A DNA stretch of 22,881 nt, taken from the NCBI GenBank assembly GCA_964544155.1, contig CAZJAH010000044.1, positions 1-22,881 on the forward strand, given 5' to 3'. This stretch comes from CAZJAH01 sp964544155 (GTDB lineage: Bacteria; Bacteroidota; Ignavibacteria; Kapaibacteriales; UBA2268). Each line of letters opens with the position of its first letter. Position 1 is the stretch's first letter. Of this stretch, positions 17,069-22,881 are shown one piece after another. The notes beneath the pieces were generated by a model that was not told the origin of the DNA, made no database searches, and worked only from the letters and a program-made list of their open reading frames with translations. The position numbers and the translations under genes are program-made.

Positions 17069-17222
17069 GAGCCCCATCTCCAATAATGAATAATATCTTT
17101 TTTGCTATTCAGATCCTGCTTTTTTAAGCAAGCCTCAAATTATTTTTAGTTTAAAATAGTTGATTAGAAAAAAAATACAATATACTTATAATAATTAAAA
17201 CTGAAAATTTATGTGCAAAAAA

Positions 17223-18686
17223 TCATTTTATTTTTATCATTCTTTTCAATAAACTGAGTTCTTCTAAATTGAAGAATTTTAAAAGGAATAAGATAAGAAG
17301 CATTATAAAAAGGAAGCTAATTTTGATTAAAATTTCAGTTAATAAATTCACAGCATCAACTGCCGTTCCCACAAAATAAACTGCTCCGACTGCAATGACC
17401 AGGATGAACACCCTTCTCCATTCATAAGGCACCGGATAAATCTTCCTCTGAAATATATAAATGACTAATGCCGAAGCCGCATAAGCCCCGAGCGTAGCCC
17501 AGGCAGCACCTCTAAACCCAATAAAAGGGATCAGTATTAAATTCAGCAATACATTGAATGCCGCCGCCGATCCCACCGCCACGGGTATCTTAGCCGTATT
17601 TTTAGTTATAAGAAAACCGGCAACAAAATTTGTGAAAACTCCGTTGAAGTAATACGCCGCCAAAATGACCGGGACTATATCCATTCCGGGCCAGTAATCG
17701 GGATTAATGAGCCTCCCACCCACAGAAGGCAATTGGACTATGTACTCCATAAAAAATGACGTTACAAGAAAAATCACTCCCGATGCCATAGTAAAGTAAG
17801 TAAATACCCTGGCGAAAAGTTCTTTGGCGTTCTGCTCCTTGTAATTGCTCAGATAGAAAGGTTTCCAGGCATATTCAAAAAGCGTAACGAAAAGCAGCAT
17901 TGGTATGCCCAGTCTGTAATTAACCCCGTACATGGCCACCGCCGATGCAGATCCGGTAAGCCATTCCAATATAGGCCTGTCCGCCACCTGCAGAATGATT
18001 GCCGCGAGGTTTGCCGGCAGAGTCGGAAGGCCGAAACGAAGCATATCATTGAATAGCAGTTTATCGAATTTGAATTTCAGATGCTTAATAATAGTAGGTA
18101 AAAAGAATAGAACGCCGCAGCCGGAAGCTATTATTTGAGCATAGAATACTCCTTCGGCGCCCATATCCAAAAAGATGACGAATACTACATTCATGGCTAC
18201 AGCCAGAACTATCAGCAGGAATTTAGTTATGGAAAAAAGCCAGGTCTTGCGGAGCATCCTTAAACGCGCGTATGGTATAAGCATTATCGCGTCCAGGAAG
18301 GGAATTACCGCAGCCAACTTGAACAGGGTAACTGTGTTATCCGAATCCAGAGCTATCGGAGCATAATATACGGCCCCGGAGAATAAGAGGATGCTAAAAA
18401 GTGCGCTTATACTGAATATTGCCAGAAAGGAATGCGTAAATACGGATTTATTCCTCTCATCTCTGCCTTTTTCAAAAAAACGAAAAAATGATGTTTCAAA
18501 TCCGAATGAATATATAATATTAATAAAGGCTATAATCGAGAAAATGTAAATAACGCTGCCCAGCTCCTGCCTGGTCAGGTAATTGGTATAGAGAGGCGTC
18601 AGCATAAAATTAAGAAACCTGCCCAGAATTGTAAACAGGCCGTAAACAGCGGTATCGGAAGCCAGCAGCTTTATTTTATCTAACAT
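17223..18686 (-). CDS. Wzx-type oligosaccharide flippase (MOP superfamily)
   Basis: This 487-aa integral inner-membrane protein has about 12-14 hydrophobic segments across its whole length. The N-terminus LASDTAVYGLFTILGRFLNF followed by TPLYTNYLT and ELG is typical of the polysaccharide-transport (Wzx/RfbX) family, which flips lipid-linked sugar units for LPS, capsule or glycan assembly. Length is as usual for the family. No glycosyltransferases or polymerase are nearby, so the glycan it moves is unknown. It is upstream of the two giant surface proteins on the same strand with a 154-nt gap; a role in decorating or anchoring surface material is possible but only inferred. Lipid II flippase function (MurJ-like) is less likely. 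Confidence 0.88.
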   Translation of the reverse strand: MLDKIKLLASDTAVYGLFTILGRFLNFMLTPLYTNYLTRQELGSVIYIFSIIAFINIIYSFGFETSFFRFFEKGRDERNKSVFTHSFLAIFSISALFSILLFSGAVYYAPIALDSDNTVTLFKLAAVIPFLDAIMLIPYARLRMLRKTWLFSITKFLLIVLAVAMNVVFVIFLDMGAEGVFYAQIIASGCGVLFFLPTIIKHLKFKFDKLLFNDMLRFGLPTLPANLAAIILQVADRPILEWLTGSASAVAMYGVNYRLGIPMLLFVTLFEYAWKPFYLSNYKEQNAKELFARVFTYFTMASGVIFLVTSFFMEYIVQLPSVGGRLINPDYWPGMDIVPVILAAYYFNGVFTNFVAGFLITKNTAKIPVAVGSAAAFNVLLNLILIPFIGFRGAAWATLGAYAASALVIYIFQRKIYPVPYEWRRVFILVIAVGAVYFVGTAVDAVNLLTEILIKISFLFIMLLILFLLKFFNLEELSLLKRMIKIK

Positions 18687-18712
18687 CCATATGCCTTAAT
18701 TTCCCAAAAGAA

Positions 18713-18720
18713 CAAAAATA
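18713..18720 (-). promoter_or_regulatory. Candidate -7 box (TAnnTTTG) of the flippase gene
   Basis: TATTTTTG on the minus strand lies 26 bases before ATG 18686 and fits the Bacteroidota -7 consensus. A TTG about 22 bases further upstream is slightly too far for the usual -33 element, so only half of the promoter is supported. Confidence 0.3.
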
Positions 18721-18767
18721 AAAAAAATGGTAGATACTAATTCAATAAAAAATCCCTGATAATGAAC

Positions 18768-18796
18768 TAAAAAAGCCCGAAAAATTTTCCGGGCCT
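18768..18796 (-). terminator. Rho-independent terminator of nuoJK
   Basis: A 20-nt near-palindrome (18775-18794) has five G/C pairs, one mismatched pair and four A/T pairs. On the minus strand it is followed by six T. It lies about 25 bases after the nuoK stop, closing the nuoJK transcript before the flippase gene. Confidence 0.85.
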
Positions 18797-18820
18797 ATTA
18801 TCAAATTATTAAACAAAAGC

Positions 18821-19132
18821 TTACCACTTCAGGAGTCTGACTTCGTCCACATATACCGTTTTCCTCAGGCGGAATAGAGCGAGAACTATGGCAAGGCCGA
18901 CGGCTGCTTCGGCTGCGGCTACCGCCATCACAAAGAAAACGAATACCTGGCCGGCCATATCGCCCATAAACTGTGCGAAAGCGACAAGAGTAAGATTCAC
19001 TGAATTGAGCATTATTTCAATCGACATGAAGATGATTATGGCGTTTCGCCTTGTCAACACGCCGATCACCCCAATCGTGAACATAATCGCCGCCAGGCCG
19101 AGATAATACTCTAAAGCTAGTTCCTGAAACAT
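18821..19132 (-). CDS. nuoK: NADH-quinone oxidoreductase subunit K
   Basis: This 103-aa membrane subunit of respiratory complex I belongs to the proton-pumping arm (MrpC-like). Three transmembrane helices are visible. The buried glutamates needed for proton transfer are present: E39 in SIEIMLNSVNL and E75 in AAAEAAVGLAIV, equivalent to E36 and E72 of E. coli NuoK. It starts 10 nt after the nuoJ stop with AAGG upstream. Normally nuoL follows; here a terminator and an unrelated flippase gene follow instead. Confidence 0.96.
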   Translation of the reverse strand: MFQELALEYYLGLAAIMFTIGVIGVLTRRNAIIIFMSIEIMLNSVNLTLVAFAQFMGDMAGQVFVFFVMAVAAAEAAVGLAIVLALFRLRKTVYVDEVRLLKW

Positions 19133-19142
19133 ATATTTTCCC

Positions 19143-19649
19143 TTAGATTAATTTCCTTTTTGCCAAAATAATAGCGCCGACAATTGCCGAAAGAAGCAAT
19201 ATGGATATCGCCTCGAACGCGAAGAGATAATTTGTGTAAAGCGACGTGCCGATAGCCTGAGGCGTTCCATTGGAATAAGCGTCAGGATGAAGCCCGATAA
19301 TACCTCCGCCCGGCAGAATGGCAGTAAGCATTAAAAGCACCATGACAGTAGCCAAAAATATGCCCGTAAGCTGTCTGTTGTTGTATTTGGCCTGTACCAG
19401 TTCTTCTTTGCCGAGATTCAGAAGCATTATCACAAAAATAACCAGCACCATGATCGCTCCGGCATAGATCAGTATCTGAATTACAGCCAGAAATTGAGCC
19501 TGAAGAGTCAGATAAAGGCCCGAAAGCATGAAAAAATGCACCACAAGGCCCATTGCCGATGCTACAGGATGCTTGCTGCTAATGGTAAATACCGCGCTTG
19601 CTATGGCAAGAACGCCCAATATCATGAATATCAGTACTGTCGAGTCCAT
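19143..19649 (-). CDS. nuoJ: NADH-quinone oxidoreductase subunit J
   Basis: This 168-aa complex I membrane subunit has five predicted helices. The conserved helix with YAGAIMVLVIFVIML (residues 62-76), which contains the family pi-bulge region, is intact, and the length is normal for NuoJ. It is directly followed by nuoK. Its usual upstream partners (nuoH, nuoI) are absent: a 334-nt intergenic region and a divergent DUF2130 gene lie there. A TAnnTTTG box about 31 bases before the ATG suggests its own promoter, so nuoJK is likely an independent two-gene unit. Confidence 0.95.
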   Translation of the reverse strand: MDSTVLIFMILGVLAIASAVFTISSKHPVASAMGLVVHFFMLSGLYLTLQAQFLAVIQILIYAGAIMVLVIFVIMLLNLGKEELVQAKYNNRQLTGIFLATVMVLLMLTAILPGGGIIGLHPDAYSNGTPQAIGTSLYTNYLFAFEAISILLLSAIVGAIILAKRKLI

Positions 19650-19680
19650 TTTTTTTCCAATGTTTCCTTAATCAATCTGT

Positions 19681-19698
19681 CAAAATTAAGAAATTTTG
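19681..19698 (-). promoter_or_regulatory. Candidate nuoJ promoter box inside an inverted repeat
   Basis: On the minus strand TAATTTTG (19688-19681) fits the Bacteroidota -7 consensus, 31 bases before the nuoJ ATG. It forms half of a perfect inverted repeat, caaaatt-aaga-aattttg (19681-19698), so a regulator or RNA structure could overlap the promoter. No clear -33 element is seen. Confidence 0.3.
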
Positions 19699-19774
19699 TA
19701 CTTTTTTGTTAATAATATTAAAAATATTTTAATCCGGCAAATAAAATAATGCTTTGAGGCGCTTATATATTGCC

Positions 19775-19855
19775 CTAAGGCCTTGCCATTACTGCGATTC
19801 CCGGATCGCTGACTTTTTCTCCTGCAACAGATATTATTCTGTAAAAATAGATTTT
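19775..19855 (-). pseudogene. Possible Fn3-domain C-terminal remnant
   Basis: The minus strand reads KIYFYRIISVAGEKVSDPGI then AVMARP and a TAG stop. This resembles the last two strands of a fibronectin type III domain (the Y-Y-R-V-x-A-V-x-x-x-G-x-x-S-x-P pattern). Stops lie immediately upstream in this frame, so no complete gene exists. At 26 codons, chance cannot be ruled out. Confidence 0.3.
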
Positions 19856-19917
19856 CTATCCTTAATAACTTATCTTCATATAAAAAATAGAAATAAATCT
19901 TTAAAAATGCTATAGAT

Positions 19918-19930
19918 GACAGATACTGTC
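19918..19930. promoter_or_regulatory. Candidate operator palindrome before DUF2130
   Basis: gacag-ata-ctgtc is a perfect 5-bp inverted repeat with a 3-nt centre. It lies just upstream of the candidate -7 box of the DUF2130 gene, where the -33 element would be expected. The position suits a repressor or activator site; the regulator is unknown and chance occurrence is possible. Confidence 0.3.
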
Positions 19931-19941
19931 GTGATTTTTAA

Positions 19942-19949
19942 TAAATTTG
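19942..19949 (+). promoter_or_regulatory. Candidate -7 box (TAnnTTTG) of the DUF2130 gene
   Basis: TAAATTTG fits the Bacteroidota -7 consensus and ends 34 bases before ATG 19984. A -33 TTTG is not present at the usual spacing. Confidence 0.3.
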
Positions 19950-19983
19950 AAAATGCTGACTGTAACAATATCAGGATTTAAAC

Positions 19984-21414
19984 ATGAATAATATCGAGTG
20001 CCCCAAATGCGGATATGAGTTCCCTGTAGATGAAGCCATAAGCTCAAAAGCCGAAGAAAAACTGAAAAAAGATTACGAAGAAAAACTGAAAATTCACCAT
20101 GATAAGTTAAAGGCCGAAAAAGCCAGGCTGGAAGAAGAAAATAAAAAAATTGAGGAATCCAAAAAAGCTCAGGAAGAGCTAATTGCAAAAAGAGTCCAGC
20201 AGGAAAAAAAGGCCCTACTTGATAATATGGAAAAAGAAAAAGCGCAGCTCGAAGATATGCTTAAGCGCCGAAATGAAGAAATGATGAAACGCTCCGAGGA
20301 AGAAAGAAAGAGCCTTTACGAAAATCTGGAACAAGAGAAAAAGCAGCTTCAGGAAATGCTCGACAGGCAAAAAGATGAAATGAGAAAGAAATCCGAAGAA
20401 GAAAGCCGCCGCGAAAAAGAAAGGCTTGAAAAAGAATTCCGCGAAATGTATTCATCCGAAATGGAAACACTAAAAGAAAATTTCGAAAAGAAAAAACTTG
20501 AGATAACTGCGCTTAAAAAACGCGAAATGGAACTCCTACAGAAAGAAGCAGACCTCAGGGAGCAAAAATCGAATATTGAACTTGAAATGCGCCGTAAAAT
20601 GAATGAAGAAAGGGAAAAGCTGGAAGACGCCATGCGCCGCAAAATGGAAGAAGATAATGCACTCACTATTAAGGAGTACCAGAAAAAGCTCGAAGACCAA
20701 AAAAAGCTAATCGAAGAAATGAGGCGCAAATCCGAGCAGGGATCAATGCAGATGCAGGGAGAAGTACAGGAACTGGCGCTCGAAGAAATGCTCTGCGCGG
20801 CATTCCCATTCGACAGGATAGAGGAAGTACCTAAAGGAGTTAAAGGCGCGGACTGCATTCAGACTGTGATTAACAGCCTGCAGCAGAGCTGCGGCAAGAT
20901 CATCTATGAAAGCAAGCGCACAAAAAAATTCAACAATGAGTGGATAGCGAAGCTCAAAGACGATATGCGCGATCAGAATGCCGATATAGCGGTGATCGTA
21001 ACTCAGACCATGCCCGATGGGACTGAAAGGTTCTGCCAGTTAGATGACATCTGGATATGCGGTTTCCACGAAGCTAAATCTCTGGCTTACGTACTTAGAC
21101 AGTTACTCATAAAAGCAACTTCGGTAAAGGTCATTGCCGATAACAAAGTAAGCTCACAATCCCTGCTTTATGATTATCTTACCGGTAATGAATTCCGCGG
21201 ACACGTGGAAGCAATGGTAGAAGGATTCAAAGATATGCAGGACGACCTCATAAAAGAAAGGAACGCAATGACCAAGATATGGAGCAAACGCGAAAAACAA
21301 ATGGAAAGAGTGGTCGCTAACACACTGCAAATGTTCGGATCGATCGAAGGCATTAGCGGAAATAAATTTAAAGAAATTAAAGCCCTCGAGCTTCCCGGAA
21401 GCGATGAAGAATAA
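19984..21414 (+). CDS. DUF2130 protein: zinc knuckle, long coiled coil, nuclease-like domain
   Basis: This 476-aa cytoplasmic protein of unknown function begins with IECPKCGYEFPVDEA (4-18), a single CxxC knuckle. A highly charged coiled coil follows (about 20-255), then a DUF2130 domain (262-460). The domain has GADC (288-291) and YESKRTKKFNNEWI (308-321); D290 with E309-x-K311 resembles the D...ExK triad of PD-(D/E)XK nucleases. That reading is an inference from the pattern, not a proven activity. The coiled coil contains a 33-residue internal duplication (residues 83-93 match 116-126). It stands alone, divergent from nuoJK, and precedes nuoD by 116 nt without sharing its function. Length and order are typical of the family. 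Confidence 0.88.
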   Translation: MNNIECPKCGYEFPVDEAISSKAEEKLKKDYEEKLKIHHDKLKAEKARLEEENKKIEESKKAQEELIAKRVQQEKKALLDNMEKEKAQLEDMLKRRNEEMMKRSEEERKSLYENLEQEKKQLQEMLDRQKDEMRKKSEEESRREKERLEKEFREMYSSEMETLKENFEKKKLEITALKKREMELLQKEADLREQKSNIELEMRRKMNEEREKLEDAMRRKMEEDNALTIKEYQKKLEDQKKLIEEMRRKSEQGSMQMQGEVQELALEEMLCAAFPFDRIEEVPKGVKGADCIQTVINSLQQSCGKIIYESKRTKKFNNEWIAKLKDDMRDQNADIAVIVTQTMPDGTERFCQLDDIWICGFHEAKSLAYVLRQLLIKATSVKVIADNKVSSQSLLYDYLTGNEFRGHVEAMVEGFKDMQDDLIKERNAMTKIWSKREKQMERVVANTLQMFGSIEGISGNKFKEIKALELPGSDEE

Positions 21415-21425
21415 ATAATTTTAAG

Positions 21426-21433
21426 TATATTTG
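21426..21433 (+). promoter_or_regulatory. Candidate -7 box (TAnnTTTG) upstream of nuoD
   Basis: TATATTTG fits the Bacteroidota -7 consensus 97 bases before the nuoD ATG, just after the DUF2130 stop. Just downstream an imperfect hairpin (gcat...gatgc, 21437-21455) could be a weak terminator or leader structure. No -33 element is clear. Confidence 0.22.
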
Positions 21434-21530
21434 TCAGCATAGCAATTGCCGATGCTTTGATTAAGTAAATATAAGGCATGATAAATCGTTTGAATTTTTT
21501 GATAAAAAATAAATAAACAGCGGACTTTAA

Positions 21531-22805
21531 ATGAACGTCAGAACAAAAGCCGAACTGGAGAAAATTCAAAAGGCAAGGCAGCAGAAGATTTACCAGGAGC
21601 TGTTAGGCCAGGATACAGATATAATATTTGAAGATGCCCTCGAAAATGACATGGTGCTCAATATGGGCCCTCAGCATCCCGCCACGCACGGCGTGCTGAG
21701 GCTTGTACTCAGACTCGACGGCGAAACTATTATCAAATGTGTGCCCGAGCTTGGCTACCTGCACAGAGGCTATGAAAAAATGGGCGAAAATACCACCTTC
21801 CATGAATTCATGCCCCATACAGACAGGCTGGATTACCTCTCCCCTATGTCTAATAATGTTGCCATTTCCCTGGCTATAGATAACGCGCTCGGGATAGAGG
21901 CGCCTCCCAGGGCTCAGTGGATCAGGGTGTTGGTATCTGAACTGGCAAGGATATCATCGCATTTGATGGCAATGGGCTCTACCTGTATGGACGTAGGCGC
22001 TCTGACTGTTCTTATCTGGACTTTTACCGAAAGGGAAAAGCTGTATGATATATTCGAGAAAATTTGCGGCGCGCGCTTTACTACCAGTTTCGGCAGGATT
22101 GGCGGAGTAGCCAATGACGTATCGCCGGAAGCAATAAGCATGATAAAAACCTGGGCGGATGATTTTACAAATCAGCTTGATTATTCCGGAAAGCTTGTTC
22201 ACCGCAACAGAATCTTTGTTAACCGTATGGGCGGTATAGGAATTCTTGAAAAAGAAAAAGCCCTGCAGCTCGGCATCACAGGGCCTATGCTTCGCGCTAC
22301 AGGAGTTACGCGCGATTTAAGGCGCGATATGCCCTATTTAGTGTATGACCAGTTCGATTTCGATGTTATCACTGAATCCGATTGCGATTGCTATTCCCGC
22401 TACATGGTCCGGGTAAAGGAAATGTACGAAAGCCTTAAGATAGTACAGCAATGCATCGAAAAAATGCCTGAAGGCGATGTTAGGATAAATGATCCAAAAC
22501 ATTCCCTTCCGAAAAAGGCCGAAGTTTATACAAAGATGGAAGAACTGATCAACGACTTTATGCTGATCAATTTCGGCGCCGCGCCCGAAGAAGGCGAAAC
22601 TTACACCGCGATCGAAGCGCCAAAAGGAGAGCTGGGATTCCACTATGTATCAGTTGGCGAAGGCCACCCCTGGAAGCTTAAAATACGATCCCCCTCTGCA
22701 AGCAATCTGCAGTCACTCTCCCATATGGTAGAAGGCTCCATGCTTTCTGATGTAGTGGCAATAATCGGCTCGATCGATCCCGTTATGGGCGAAGCCGATA
22801 AGTAA
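21531..22805 (+). CDS. nuoD: NADH-quinone oxidoreductase subunit D (49 kDa subunit)
   Basis: This 424-aa peripheral-arm subunit of complex I forms the quinone-binding site. The core begins NMGPQHPATHGVLRL (44-58) after a 40-residue N-terminal extension. H53 and Y102 sit at the positions of the quinone-contacting His38 and Tyr87 of Thermus Nqo4, with a constant offset of 15. Conserved YLHRGYEK (76-83), LDYLSPM and the end GSIDPVMGEADK are present; most homologues end ECDR. It is a separate NuoD, not a NuoCD fusion. NuoC is not upstream: a DUF2130 gene is. Downstream the window ends in tandem repeats before any further nuo gene. Confidence 0.96.
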   Translation: MNVRTKAELEKIQKARQQKIYQELLGQDTDIIFEDALENDMVLNMGPQHPATHGVLRLVLRLDGETIIKCVPELGYLHRGYEKMGENTTFHEFMPHTDRLDYLSPMSNNVAISLAIDNALGIEAPPRAQWIRVLVSELARISSHLMAMGSTCMDVGALTVLIWTFTEREKLYDIFEKICGARFTTSFGRIGGVANDVSPEAISMIKTWADDFTNQLDYSGKLVHRNRIFVNRMGGIGILEKEKALQLGITGPMLRATGVTRDLRRDMPYLVYDQFDFDVITESDCDCYSRYMVRVKEMYESLKIVQQCIEKMPEGDVRINDPKHSLPKKAEVYTKMEELINDFMLINFGAAPEEGETYTAIEAPKGELGFHYVSVGEGHPWKLKIRSPSASNLQSLSHMVEGSMLSDVVAIIGSIDPVMGEADK

Positions 22806-22881
22806 CAGCGAAGCTGATAAATTACAGAAAAACAGATAAGTAAAAGCGAAGCTGATAAATTACAGAAAAACAGATAAGTAA
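22787..22881 (+). repeat. 19/38-nt tandem repeat extending from the nuoD 3' end
   Basis: Two identical 38-nt units (22807-22844, and 22845-22881 cut by the window edge) each consist of two related 19-nt halves: gcgaagctgataaattaca and gaaaaacagataagtaaaa. The last codons of nuoD (gcgaagccgataagtaa) match the same 19-nt pattern, so the array appears to have grown from the gene end. Every half carries gataa, giving repeated stop codons in shifting frames. Confidence 0.85.

Larger units (their letters stand above)
19699..19941. other. Divergent intergenic region between nuoJ and DUF2130
   Basis: Apart from the possible Fn3 remnant, the stretch holds a small hairpin gcgat-tcccgg-atcgc (19794-19809) followed by a T run on the plus strand, and the GACAG palindrome at 19918-19930. 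No complete gene is seen. It should contain the promoters of both divergent units. Confidence 0.45.

Noticed and set aside
17117..17130. Hairpin tgctt-tttt-aagca upstream of the PKD-repeat gene as terminator of the flippase gene
   Set aside because: The stem is only 5 bp and A/T-rich, and no T run follows on the minus strand.
20349..20858. 169-aa serine-rich open frame on the minus strand
   Set aside because: Reverse of the Glu/Lys-rich coiled coil of the DUF2130 gene; serine richness is the mirror image of gaa/gag/aaa codons.
1..22881. tRNA or rRNA genes
   Set aside because: No cloverleaf-like segment with a T-loop GTTCRA pattern or rRNA-like sequence was noticed in the intergenic regions.

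Overview
The window looks like a chromosomal segment, perhaps a whole contig, from a bacterium of the Bacteroidota / Ignavibacteriota side of the FCB group. The evidence is: (i) two very large secreted proteins ending in type IX secretion (T9SS) type A sorting domains, plus a third orphan sorting-domain fragment; (ii) sortilin-type Asp-box propeller, GEVED and PKD-like modules typical of such surface proteins; (iii) TAnnTTTG boxes, the -7 element of Bacteroidota promoters, in front of several genes. Some genes have clear Shine-Dalgarno sequences (AAGGAG, GGAGG), which argues against Flavobacteriia, where these are rare. A finer placement is not supported.

Layout. Bases 1-375 hold no gene but a cluster of GC-rich hairpin repeats. 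Bases 376-513 (minus) are the tail of a lost T9SS-secreted protein, with no start or body. From 6400 down to 574 runs a minus-strand metabolic cluster: carboxyltransferase (methylcrotonyl-CoA carboxylase beta type), methylglutaconyl-CoA hydratase-type crotonase, biotin carboxylase, biotin carrier protein and succinyl-CoA synthetase beta. A strong terminator follows at 515-547. The first four fit leucine/isovalerate catabolism (3-methylcrotonyl-CoA to 3-methylglutaconyl-CoA to HMG-CoA). The usual single alpha subunit is divided into two ORFs inside its BT domain.

Bases 6401-6815 are an AT-rich gap with a nested inverted repeat and the terminator of the next unit. Two adjacent giant surface-protein genes follow on the minus strand. 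One (1408 aa) has eleven PKD-like repeats. The other (2002 aa) has an Asp-box propeller followed by Fn3-like, GEVED and duplicated unknown modules. They are 17 nt apart, share a recurring uncharacterised module, and were probably co-expressed. Upstream lies a Wzx-type oligosaccharide flippase (17223-18686).

The right end carries complex I genes in a broken-up arrangement: nuoJ-nuoK on the minus strand, then a divergent DUF2130 coiled-coil/nuclease-like gene, then nuoD alone on the plus strand. The last ~95 bases are a 19/38-nt tandem repeat that appears to grow out of the 3' end of nuoD and runs off the window. Both window ends therefore lie in repeats, which suggests assembly break points.
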